Assembly (NCBI GenBank): GCA_031270515.1
Contig: JAISXM010000037.1
Location: forward strand, 1 to 6,888
DNA from: Holosporales bacterium
GTDB lineage: Bacteria > Pseudomonadota > Alphaproteobacteria > BNTO01
Length of the DNA stretch: 6,888 nucleotides
Reading direction: 5' to 3'
Part shown: positions 1 through 5,916 of the stretch, piece after piece
How positions within the stretch are numbered: the stretch's first letter is position 1
Layout: each line of letters opens with the position of its first letter
Notes under the pieces: model-generated
What the model was told of the DNA's origin: nothing
Seen by the model: the letters and a program-made list of their open reading frames with translations, nothing else
Databases searched by the model: none
Translations under genes and position numbers: made by a program

Positions 1-2
1 CA

Positions 3-287
3 TTTGTGACAAATTTCGATAAAGTAGCAGACGCGTTGGCTAACATGACCCACCCTCGCGAAAAGGAGTACATCATCATCAGTTATATGTCCGATATTAT
101 TGGGCACGATTATGCAAATGACTTTGCTGATGAATTAGCGGAAGACGAATGCTATCGTACGCTATTTGGTCCATCACCCGAACCATCGTCTGATGAAGAA
201 GGTGGCGTTCCGATTTGTCATTGCTCAATCACTGAGCATGAATTCTTGATGAGGTTGAGTCGGGCCGAAGGTTTGCCGCCCGATTGA
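3..287 (+). CDS. Unrecognised acidic protein, probably cut by the window start
   Basis: I do not recognise this protein. The frame is open to the left edge of the window, so this may be the C-terminal part of a longer gene. The first usable start inside the window is GTG at 6, which would give 93 residues, and no ribosome binding site can be judged. The visible part is hydrophilic and acidic, with the run DELAEDE at about residues 43-49 and SSDEEGG at about 61-67. It has no membrane segment and no motif I can name. The stop is TGA at 285-287. A 6-bp hairpin (294-299 pairing with 309-314) follows but has no T-tract, so I do not call it a terminator. A gene is likelier than chance because the frame is open from the edge and the composition is protein-like, but the evidence is modest. 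Confidence 0.5.
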   Translation, partial: FVTNFDKVADALANMTHPREKEYIIISYMSDIIGHDYANDFADELAEDECYRTLFGPSPEPSSDEEGGVPICHCSITEHEFLMRLSRAEGLPPD

Positions 288-739
288 TGCGATTGCGTGT
301 ACGTACTTCACGCATTGCTGCTTGCACAAAATCCCCCGTTCTCTTCCATTTCGCGTAGGTTATTTTTTTGAAAGTTGCCAATTCTTGACGCACCAGATTT
401 TTTCTGGGCGGGTAGTCTCCGTTTGCTGAGGGAAAAAATTGTTACATATCAGCAGAAACACCATTAAAACGTGGCAATACCTCAGAACAAAAACTGGTCA
501 GGAATATTTAGCTAAGTCACTGCAGAACATGTTTATCGCAAAAGTTTTTACCCAAATAAAAAAAACAGAAATCCGTTTGGGGCAAAATCGCCTCATCGAG
601 TGCATGGAGAGTTTTTTATGCAATTTTCAGAAATTTTTAAATTCCGCAAGCCGCAGAAAATATAAGGCTTGGGCCGCAGTTTTTTTGCCTTCCGCAAGCG
701 GATACCTTTTCACTGAAATTCGGTTTTACTGAAATTCGG
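288..739. other. Gene-free spacer with small repeats and hairpins
   Basis: I find no convincing gene in these 450 bases. A 97-codon frame opening with TTG at 439 has no ribosome binding site and a low-quality protein sequence. The right half has repeated short motifs. TTCCGCAAGC occurs at 642-651 and 690-699, and GCCGCAG at 650-656 and 673-679. CAAGCC (from 647) can pair with GGCTTG (from 665), and TCCGCAAGCGGA at 691-702 is self-complementary. For a minus-strand transcript running on from tRNA-Val, the segment around 560-583 reads as a short AT-rich stem followed by a T-run, which could be a weak terminator. I see no recognisable structured RNA gene here. Confidence 0.4.

Positions 740-740
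<1 letters not shown>
712..740. repeat. 13-base direct repeat touching the tRNA-Val 3' end
   Basis: ACTGAAATTCGGT occurs at 712-724 and again at 728-740. The second copy ends on the base that encodes the 3' terminal A of tRNA-Val. Read in the tRNA direction, the end of the tRNA is followed by two spaced copies of ACCGAATTTCAGT. It could be replication slippage or the trace of a short event at the tRNA 3' end. The repeat is too short to call an attachment site. Confidence 0.55.
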
Positions 741-814
<74 letters not shown>

Positions 815-832
815 TTATGTTCTTTTTACCAA

Positions 833-838
833 ATTATA
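833..838 (-). promoter_or_regulatory. -10 box of the tRNA-Val promoter
   Basis: The complement of 833-838 is a perfect TATAAT. Its downstream edge lies 18 bases before the 5' end of tRNA-Val, which leaves room for a short leader. No good -35 hexamer is visible 16-18 bases upstream, so the promoter is supported by the -10 box and position only. Confidence 0.5.
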
Positions 839-863
839 GGCGCGCACGCAATGAGTACCGAAT

Positions 864-910
864 TCTTACAACAAACAATTTGAAATTAAAGGACTTTCGC
901 AGCAGGTCTA
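864..910 (+). repeat. Decayed, internally shortened copy of the 80-base palindromic repeat
   Basis: The 15 bases AACAAACAATTTGAA at 870-884 are identical to the left arm of the repeat at the valS end. GCAGGTCTA at 902-910 is identical to the right end of that copy and its flank. Between them, ATTAAAGGACTTTCG resembles the repeat centre (ATTATAAGGCTTCG). The order and orientation match a full copy that has lost roughly half its length in two internal deletions, and the palindrome can no longer form. The match is by eye, and the short outer matches could be partly chance. Confidence 0.45.
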
Positions 911-916
911 ATTATT

Positions 917-961
917 ACGTGGTATCTATCTTAATAGAACGTGGTATCTATCTTAATAGAA
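917..961. repeat. Perfect 22-base tandem duplication
   Basis: A 22-base unit beginning ACGTGGTATC and ending TTAATAGA occurs at 917-938 and again directly at 939-960 with no mismatch. One further matching A extends it to 961. The two units abut, which is typical of a recent slippage duplication. It lies in non-coding sequence just right of the decayed palindromic repeat. No third copy is present in the window. Confidence 0.9.
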
Positions 962-1163
962 AACGCTCCTTTTTCTTAAAATCAAATTTCTCATCACGGC
1001 GCGATTCAATATTTACTACGAGCTACTCCGTATCTTTACTAACTAAACCAGAGTCATCCATATCACAGAAGATCTACCTTCATCCTTAAACATCCTGTTA
1101 TCCTCAAACCTCCTCGTGTTGTACACGAACTTCGAACTCACAATCTTTTTTTGTGTCCGGCTA

Positions 1164-1193
1164 TAGACATTCGTGATTTTATTGTTGTACAAT
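1164..1193 (+). promoter_or_regulatory. Sigma70-type promoter of the initiator tRNA
   Basis: TAGACA at 1164-1169 (5 of 6 to TTGACA) and TACAAT at 1188-1193 (5 of 6 to TATAAT) are separated by 18 bases. The -10 box ends 10 bases before the tRNA 5' end, so transcription should start a few bases before the mature tRNA. This is the best-formed promoter in the window. Confidence 0.7.
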
Positions 1194-1203
1194 GGCGTCG
1201 TGT

Positions 1204-1280
<77 letters not shown>

Positions 1281-1386
1281 AATGAAACGCTTAAATGACT
1301 GGGCTGGACGGTGTGGGTCTATATAGAAAATTGTGCCGTTGTTTGTTTCCTGTCTTTTTTTCGCGAACTTGATTGAGCATTTCTAC

Positions 1387-1466
1387 ACCTCCCCATAAAA
1401 ACAAGTTTAATTTTTCCCCTCATCCAAGTCTTGCATGACAACGAATTGAAAATTGTTTGTTATGGG
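1387..1466 (-). repeat. 80-base palindromic repeat, copy C (inverted orientation)
   Basis: The complement of this segment aligns without gaps over 80 bases to the copies at 1958-2037 and 5732-5811, with roughly three quarters identity to copy A by hand count. The conserved parts are the left end CCCATAACAAACAA, the centre CGTTGT...GATGAGG, and the right end AAAAATT...TTGTTTTT...AGGT. The two ends are complementary: CCCCATAA plus AAACAA pairs across the element with one bulged C, so a long stem-loop can form. It sits alone in the spacer between tRNA-fMet and tRNA-Gly and carries no open reading frame of note. Confidence 0.85.
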
Positions 1467-1553
1467 GGCCCGTTATATATCACAATCCTCTGGTAAAAAC
1501 TCCTGATAAAGAAAATTCAATAACTTCCTTATAAAAATAACTCAAATAGGGGC

Positions 1554-1582
1554 TTGCGCAGTACGCGTATAGTCGGTACTAT
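1554..1582 (+). promoter_or_regulatory. Probable promoter of tRNA-Gly (and rpmG)
   Basis: TTGCGC at 1554-1559, preceded by C as in the alphaproteobacterial CTTGAC preference, stands 17 bases before TACTAT at 1577-1582. The -10 box ends 13 bases before tRNA-Gly. The hexamers match the consensus only partly (3 and 4 of 6), so position carries much of the argument. No separate promoter is obvious for rpmG, which may be read through from here. Confidence 0.4.
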
Positions 1583-1595
1583 TAATGACAGTAGA

Positions 1596-1670
1596 GCGGG
1601 TGTAGCTCAGGGGTAGAGCACAACCTTGCCAAGGTTGGGGTCGAGGGTTCAAATCCCTTCGCCCGCTCCA
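1596..1670 (+). tRNA. tRNA-Gly(GCC)
   Basis: The acceptor stem GCGGGTG pairs with CGCCCGC with one G-T pair, followed by discriminator T and an encoded CCA at 1668-1670. The anticodon stem CAACC/GGTTG closes the loop TTGCCAA, with anticodon GCC at 1628-1630, reading GGC and GGU. The D-arm (GCTC/GAGC) and T-arm (GAGGG/CCCTT region with TTCAAAT) are intact. T is a normal discriminator for bacterial glycine tRNA. rpmG starts 96 bases downstream on the same strand, so the two may share a transcript. Confidence 0.97.
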
Positions 1671-1671
1671 G

Positions 1672-1701
1672 GGTGTGCGCTGGTGCGCGGAGGTGCGCGG
1701 G
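1672..1701. repeat. Three imperfect G-rich 10-base repeats after tRNA-Gly
   Basis: Three consecutive decamers, GGTGTGCGCT, GGTGCGCGGA and GGTGCGCGGG, directly follow the tRNA-Gly CCA end and run into further Gs. The GC content contrasts sharply with the surrounding AT-rich spacers. It is probably slippage-generated. It has no T-tract and does not look like an intrinsic terminator. Confidence 0.6.
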
Positions 1702-1766
1702 GGGCGTCGTCCATGCAAGAGGGATGCTCAGCAATATTATGAGAGTTCGGAAGTTGGGAGTTCTTT

Positions 1767-1934
1767 ATGGCTAAAACCGCAAGTGTGTTGATTCGTTTAA
1801 TCAGTAGTGCTGGTACTGGGTACTTTATTGTTAGGTCCAAAAATCCACGCAAAAGACCAGAGAAATTGGAGCTCAAGAAGTATGATCCAGTCGCTCGAAA
1901 GCATGTGTTATTCAAAGAAGCAAAGATTAAGTAG
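1767..1934 (+). CDS. rpmG: 50S ribosomal protein L33
   Basis: This small gene encodes 55 residues, the normal length for bacterial L33, a component of the large ribosomal subunit near the tRNA exit region. The protein begins MAKTASVLIRLISSAGTGYF and continues with the family signature: a Lys-Asn-Pro-Arg stretch at residues 25-28, then KLELKKYDPVARKHVLFKEA and the IK end. The four zinc-binding cysteines of the alternative L33 type are absent, so it is the zinc-independent form. The ATG is preceded by GGGAG at 1756-1760 with a 6-base gap, which fixes the start. It follows tRNA-Gly on the same strand and is followed 23 bases after its stop by a palindromic repeat. In many bacteria rpmG neighbours rpmB; here rpmB is absent. 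Confidence 0.96.
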   Translation: MAKTASVLIRLISSAGTGYFIVRSKNPRKRPEKLELKKYDPVARKHVLFKEAKIK

Positions 1935-1957
1935 CGTCTTCGTATATATACCGGATA

Positions 1958-2037
1958 CCCATAACAAACAAGTTGAAGCTCGTTGTATTATAAGGCTTCG
2001 GTGAGGATAAAAATTCAAATTGTTTTCGTGGGCAGGT
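1958..2037 (+). repeat. 80-base palindromic repeat, copy A
   Basis: This copy aligns without gaps to copy B (5732-5811), with about ten differences in 80 bases by hand count. Left arm CCCATAACAAACAAGTTGAA can pair with the right arm TTCAAATTGTTTTCGTGGG with a few mismatches and one bulged C. The loop of about 35 bases contains the conserved GTTGTATTATAAGGCTT and GAGGATAAAAATT. It sits between rpmG and pth, 23 bases after the rpmG stop. There is no T-run after the stem, so it is not a classical terminator, although a long stem here could protect or process the 3' end of the rpmG transcript. Confidence 0.88.
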
Positions 2038-2042
2038 ATAAA
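2014..2042 (+). promoter_or_regulatory. Possible pth promoter overlapping the repeat edge
   Basis: TTCAAA at 2014-2019 (4 of 6 to TTGACA) lies in the right arm of the repeat. TATAAA at 2037-2042 (5 of 6 to TATAAT) follows after 17 bases and straddles the end of the repeat. The start of transcription would fall near 2049, giving pth a leader of about 75 bases. The match is moderate and the region is AT-rich, so chance is possible. Confidence 0.3.
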
Positions 2043-2124
2043 AACTCCATGTTTATTTTTCCGAAAAATCTGTTGGGTGAGTGCCTTCGCCGTTTTTGGC
2101 GGCATTGTGCTGTGGAGCCTGTCT

Positions 2125-2874
2125 GTGCTTCGTAGTTCTAACGTCGTTCTGTTAGTCGGGCTGGGCAATCCTGGGGTTGCATACTGTTGCACGCGCCATA
2201 ATGCGGGCGCGATATTTGTCGACCTGTGTGCTGAGCACACGGGGGCAAAATGGACTCCGCAGAAGTTTGGCATGTTAGCCGAGGTCCCTGAGGACGCAGC
2301 TAGACGTCTTTTTGCAGAAAAGGAAAGTGGGCAAGGTGGGCCCAGTGGGCCAGGGAAAAAAGGCTGGAGCGGGAGCGGAAATGAGAGCAGTGGGCAGAAA
2401 AAAAGTGAGCCCAGTGTGGTCGAGCCTGAGGGGGGCGCTGATGCGACGCCTGATGTCGTGCCTAGGGTGCTTTTATTCAAGCCGCAAATTCCCATGAATG
2501 GCTCGGGTTCGCCGGTGCTGGAGTGCGTTCGTTCTCTAAAATTAACCTCAAGTAATGTGATTATAGTGCACGACGACATGAATACCCCTGTAGGGAAGCT
2601 TCGCTTTAAGTTTGGCGGTTCGGCGGGGGGGCACAAGGGCGTGCTGGACATACACGCGAAATTGAAGAATAAAGACATGACTCGCTTGCTTATTGGCGTA
2701 GGGCGCCCGGCGTTGGATGACCAGGAGCACGTGCGCGCTTATGTGCTGGAGAAATTCCCCCCGCGTGAGTTGGATATCATCATGAATGCGTGCGTTGCAT
2801 ACATTAGGTCGTTTCCGGATATGCTTGCGCAACAAATGGCGACGTGCTTGAAGTCTCAAAAAAAGAAACGATAA
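2125..2874 (+). CDS. pth: Peptidyl-tRNA hydrolase with a Gly/Ser/Glu-rich insertion
   Basis: Pth is a cytoplasmic enzyme that cleaves the ester bond of peptidyl-tRNAs that drop off the ribosome, recycling tRNA. From GTG at 2125 the protein has 249 residues; the family usually has about 190-200. Family motifs in order are LLVGLGNPG (9-17, with Asn15), TRHNAG (23-28, with catalytic His25), PMNGSG (123-128, with Asn125), IIVHDD (146-151, with the catalytic Asp150) and GGHKG (168-172, with His170). In the last motif the usual GGHNG asparagine is Lys171. Between KFG (47-49) and VLLF (115-118) lie 65 residues where E. coli Pth has about 13. Much of this extra segment (about 66-104) is Gly, Ser, Glu, Pro and Lys, without predicted structure. 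The start was chosen because GGAG at 2114-2117 stands 7 bases before GTG and the family begins just here. An upstream extension to TTG at 2020 would translate the palindromic repeat and adds a non-homologous tail. A Lys/Arg-rich end is normal for the family. Confidence 0.9.
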   Translation: MLRSSNVVLLVGLGNPGVAYCCTRHNAGAIFVDLCAEHTGAKWTPQKFGMLAEVPEDAARRLFAEKESGQGGPSGPGKKGWSGSGNESSGQKKSEPSVVEPEGGADATPDVVPRVLLFKPQIPMNGSGSPVLECVRSLKLTSSNVIIVHDDMNTPVGKLRFKFGGSAGGHKGVLDIHAKLKNKDMTRLLIGVGRPALDDQEHVRAYVLEKFPPRELDIIMNACVAYIRSFPDMLAQQMATCLKSQKKKR

Positions 2875-2948
2875 ATTACGGTCTGGAAAGGCGAAACTCG
2901 TATTAAGAAATCTGGTGCGCAAATTTTTGTTACTGCTCAGTCCCCAGG

Positions 2949-3008
2949 CATTTCTAAATTGCAGAAAGAGGACATTATTAAATTGCGCTAACACATTTCT
3001 AAATTGCG
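2949..3008. repeat. Three spaced CATTTCTAAATTGC-like repeats
   Basis: CATTTCTAAATTGC occurs at 2949-2962 and identically at 2994-3007. A variant, CATTATTAAATTGCG, lies between them at 2973-2987. They fill the pth-valS spacer. They may be slippage or duplication products, or binding sites, and I have no evidence to choose between these. Confidence 0.6.
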
Positions 3009-3092
3009 TTGACATGCAACGCGCGTCACTTGAGTCCCCATTGTAACAGTGGTACGCTTCGTGTGATTGTACAGCAACCAAATGGAGCGCAA

Positions 3093-5738
3093 ATGTTAGA
3101 CAAATTATTTGATCATGCACAAATAGAACCGCGGATAGTCGAAAAATCGAAGAGTCCCGTTGCTCAAACAGTTAAAAGCAATGTGAAAAGCGACACCTTT
3201 ACAATAACCCTGCCTCCGCCGAATATCACAGGGTCGCTTCACCTTGGGCATGCATTTACATCGGTGATCCAGGACATTTTGCTGCGCTTCAAACGCCAGC
3301 ACGGATACGCGACCCTAGGCCAACCCGGCATAGACCACGCAGGGATCGCGACACAAATTATCGTCGCCAACCAACTGCGCGACCGCGGCATCAACTGGCA
3401 GCGCATAGGACGCAGCAATTTTATAGAGCAAGTCTGGGCATGGAAGGAACAGTCCGGAGGGACAATTCTGTACCAATTGGTCCGACTCGGCATGAGCATA
3501 GACCTAGATCGCGTGCGTTTTACCATGGATGACGAGGCATCGGACGCTGTCCTCTACGCATTCACGCAACTGTACAAGGATGGGCTGATTTACCGTGCCA
3601 AGCGTATCGTCAATTGGGACCCTATACTAAAAACTGCGGTTTCCGATTTGGAGGTGTCGAATAAAACAGAAAACGGAAAGATGTGGTACATTCGCTACCC
3701 AATGGGGCAAAACGACTTTATCACAATTGCAACGACGCGCCCCGAGACTTTGTTTGGCGACCAAGCGCTCGCTGTCCACCCAGACGACGAACGCTACAAG
3801 CATTTGATTGGCACCAATGTGCGAATACCTCTGACGGACAGAGTCATCCCAATCATTGCAGACGAGTGCTCTGACCCTCAAAAAGGGTCCGGAATTTTTA
3901 AGGTCACACCGGCTCATGACTTCACCGACTTTGATGTCGGCACGCGTCACAATCTGCCTCTCATGGTGATTATGGACGAATGCGGCTGCCTGAATGACGA
4001 AGTCCCCGCAGAGTTCCGCCATTTGCCGGTGTCGGTTGCGCGAGACAGGGTCGTTAATGCATTGAACGAAAAGGGATTGCTGGAAAAAACGGAGGACATC
4101 GTCCACTCCGTTCCGCACAACGACAGATCTGGCGCGGTCATTGAGCCTATGGTTACGAATCAGTGGTTCTTAGAGACCAAAAAGCTCGCGGACATGGCGA
4201 TTAAAGCGGTCGAAGATGGGCACATTAAATTTGTCCCAGAACATTGGATGAACACATACTTTGAGTGGCTGCGCAACATTCAGCCTTGGTGCTTATCTCG
4301 GCAGATCTGGTGGGGGCATCAGATTCCCGTTTGGTACGCGGATAATGGGAAAATGTTCTGTGCGCGAACCGAAGAGGAAGCAATCCGCCAAGCTGCCAAA
4401 TATTTTGATGTTGACGTAACGCAAGTCCCAAAGCTGACGCGCGACCCTGATGTTTTGGATACGTGGTTTTCGTCCGCTTTGTGGCCTTTTGTCACGTTAG
4501 GATGGCCGAATAGTACCGATGAGCTTAATAAATATTACCCAACGGATGTATTAGTAACGGGCTTTGATATAATCTTCTTCTGGGTATCGCGCATGATTAT
4601 GTTTGGATTGTACTTTACAAAAAAAGTGCCATTTAAAGTCGTATACATAAACCCGTTAGTGCGTGACGAGAAAGGACAAAAAATGTCGAAGTCCAAAGGG
4701 AACGTCATTGACCCTCTGCATTTGATGAACAAGTACGGAACCGATGCGCTGAGGTTTACGTTGGCTACGCTTGCGATTCCAGGGCGAGATATTCGACTGG
4801 GGGAGTCTTTGGTGGAGTCTGGGCGCAATTTTATTACGAAGGTGTGGAATGCCGCAAAGTTCCTCGAGTTGAAGGGGGGGACTTTTGGGGAGTGCATCGA
4901 CATAAGCGCGTCAAGCGCGTTAGGTGCGTCAAATGAGCAGGGAGGCAAGGTTAGCGATATTGTCACGCTCCCGTTAAATCAATGGATTATTCAGAAATTG
5001 TTTGATTTCAAAAAGCAATCGAAATCATATTTAGATGAATATAGGATCGATTTGTTCGCGCAAAGTATTTACAAATTCCTGAAGGATACTTTTTGTGATG
5101 TATATATTGAATCCGTAAAAACGTGTGATGACGAAGAGTCTAAAAAGACGATGGCTGCCGTATTTGCAGAATTTTTGAAGGTCGCTCATCCGATCATGCC
5201 GTTTATCACGGAGTTTTTGTGGAATGAACTTGGTGGGGGCGCGTCGTCGTCTATGTTGCTTCTGCAGTCGTGGGCGGACGTTCCGGATGTGGAGGCGACA
5301 CAAGAATCAACTTTGGTGGAGTACTATGTGTCCGTGGCGGAAGAGATTCGCTCCATCCGGGGGATTATTGGCGTGAAAGATAAATTGGCGCTGTTTGCTA
5401 AATCAAACGCCAATGACGAGTTCCTGCTCAATAACGCACACTGGTTGAAGGTGCTGGCGCGCTTGAGCTCGGTTGAAATAATGCACAACTTGCCGGCTGA
5501 AGGCATTCGCTTTGTGGTGCAAGGTCAGGAGTTCTGTTTGAAATATGGCGACACAATATCTGCTGAGGTTTTTGAGAAAAAAGTGCAAGCTCTACAGGGG
5601 GATATACAGCGCTTGACGTTAAAAATAGGGAATGAACAGTATAAGCAAGCTAAACCAGAAAACTGGGATGCGGATGTTGAGCTCAAAAAGCAGAAGGAGT
5701 GGGAGTTGGCCAAGCTGCAGGCTTATACCTGCCCATAA
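3093..5738 (+). CDS. valS: Valyl-tRNA synthetase
   Basis: ValS is a cytoplasmic class I synthetase that attaches valine to tRNA-Val and hydrolyses mischarged Thr-tRNA. The 881-residue length suits the bacterial family. Visible parts in order: PPPNITGSLHLGHAF at 41-55 with the HLGH signature (50-53); the editing domain with TTRPET at 214-219 and TPAHDF at 272-277; the return to the catalytic core with IQPWCLSRQ and the adjoining WWGHQIP; DVLDTWFSS; KMSKS at 530-534; the anticodon-binding domain from about NQW at 629-631; and a C-terminal coiled-coil arm at about 827-876 that holds the tRNA. The start ATG at 3093 has GGAG at 3084-3087 five bases before it and gives the alphaproteobacteria-like N-terminus MLDKLFD. 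The frame stays open upstream to TTG at 3009, but that part is not homologous. The spacer holds TTGACA at 3009-3014 without a good -10, and a weak TTGAGT-17-TACGCT pair at 3030-3058. The last residues, TCP, and the stop are encoded by the palindromic repeat that begins at 5727, so the normal C-terminus has been replaced by a few residues. All catalytic motifs are intact. Confidence 0.97.
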   Translation: MLDKLFDHAQIEPRIVEKSKSPVAQTVKSNVKSDTFTITLPPPNITGSLHLGHAFTSVIQDILLRFKRQHGYATLGQPGIDHAGIATQIIVANQLRDRGINWQRIGRSNFIEQVWAWKEQSGGTILYQLVRLGMSIDLDRVRFTMDDEASDAVLYAFTQLYKDGLIYRAKRIVNWDPILKTAVSDLEVSNKTENGKMWYIRYPMGQNDFITIATTRPETLFGDQALAVHPDDERYKHLIGTNVRIPLTDRVIPIIADECSDPQKGSGIFKVTPAHDFTDFDVGTRHNLPLMVIMDECGCLNDEVPAEFRHLPVSVARDRVVNALNEKGLLEKTEDIVHSVPHNDRSGAVIEPMVTNQWFLETKKLADMAIKAVEDGHIKFVPEHWMNTYFEWLRNIQPWCLSRQIWWGHQIPVWYADNGKMFCARTEEEAIRQAAKYFDVDVTQVPKLTRDPDVLDTWFSSALWPFVTLGWPNSTDELNKYYPTDVLVTGFDIIFFWVSRMIMFGLYFTKKVPFKVVYINPLVRDEKGQKMSKSKGNVIDPLHLMNKYGTDALRFTLATLAIPGRDIRLGESLVESGRNFITKVWNAAKFLELKGGTFGECIDISASSALGASNEQGGKVSDIVTLPLNQWIIQKLFDFKKQSKSYLDEYRIDLFAQSIYKFLKDTFCDVYIESVKTCDDEESKKTMAAVFAEFLKVAHPIMPFITEFLWNELGGGASSSMLLLQSWADVPDVEATQESTLVEYYVSVAEEIRSIRGIIGVKDKLALFAKSNANDEFLLNNAHWLKVLARLSSVEIMHNLPAEGIRFVVQGQEFCLKYGDTISAEVFEKKVQALQGDIQRLTLKIGNEQYKQAKPENWDADVELKKQKEWELAKLQAYTCP

Positions 5739-5811
5739 CAAACAATTTGAAGATAGTTGTATTATAAGGCTTAAACGAGGATAAAAATTCAAATTGTTTT
5801 TATTGGCAGGT
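5727..5811 (+). repeat. 80-base palindromic repeat, copy B, overlapping the valS end
   Basis: This is the best-preserved palindrome of the family. The left arm from 5727 (ACCTGCCCATAACAAACAAT...) pairs with the right arm ending at 5811 (...ATTGTTTTTATTGGCAGGT) over 23 base pairs with one mismatch and one bulged C, around a loop of about 36 bases. Over the shared 80-base core (5732-5811) it differs from copy A at about ten positions, none in the central TTGTATTATAAGGCTT or GGATAAAAATTCAAATTG. The TAA stop of valS (5736-5738) lies inside its left arm. No T-run follows the stem. Confidence 0.9.
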
Positions 5812-5916
5812 CTAGATTTAACTGATTATTATATTTTGCTATGCAATCATGGTGTATAGGCCGTAGTACCTGATCAGCAGATACTTCGATTGGAATTGCC
5901 ATTTATAGGATATATT

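Larger units (their letters stand above)
815..1163. other. Gene-free spacer between divergent tRNA genes
   Basis: This spacer separates minus-strand tRNA-Val from plus-strand tRNA-fMet. It is AT-rich, and the frames in it (817-1089 plus; 1043-1240 minus, antisense to the initiator tRNA) have no ribosome binding site or recognisable content. It holds the tRNA-Val promoter, a probable decayed copy of the palindromic repeat (about 864-910), a perfect 22-base tandem duplication (917-961), and a small 6-bp hairpin, TCGTGT/ACACGA at 1114-1128. I see nothing else. Confidence 0.5.

Noticed and set aside
661..670. TATAAGGCTT, shared with the centre of the palindromic repeats
   Set aside because: Only ten bases match and the flanks do not resemble the repeat arms, so it is probably chance.
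439..732. Plus-strand frame of 97 codons starting with TTG in the first spacer
   Set aside because: It has no ribosome binding site, runs through the small repeats into the tRNA-Val flank, and its sequence suggests chance.
1908..2678. Long minus-strand open frame of 256 codons opposite pth
   Set aside because: It is antisense to a clear pth gene and crosses the palindromic repeat. The protein is low quality (Pro/Ser/Thr-rich) and matches no family I know.
3009..3014. Perfect TTGACA hexamer upstream of valS
   Set aside because: No acceptable -10 box lies 16-18 bases downstream, so I do not call a promoter from the hexamer alone.
3009..3092. N-terminal extension of valS from TTG at 3009
   Set aside because: The extension shows no similarity to ValS and has no binding site, whereas ATG at 3093 has GGAG at proper spacing and the expected MLDK start.
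2548..3120. Minus-strand open frame of 190 codons across the pth end and the valS start
   Set aside because: It is antisense to two well-supported genes and has no recognisable motif.
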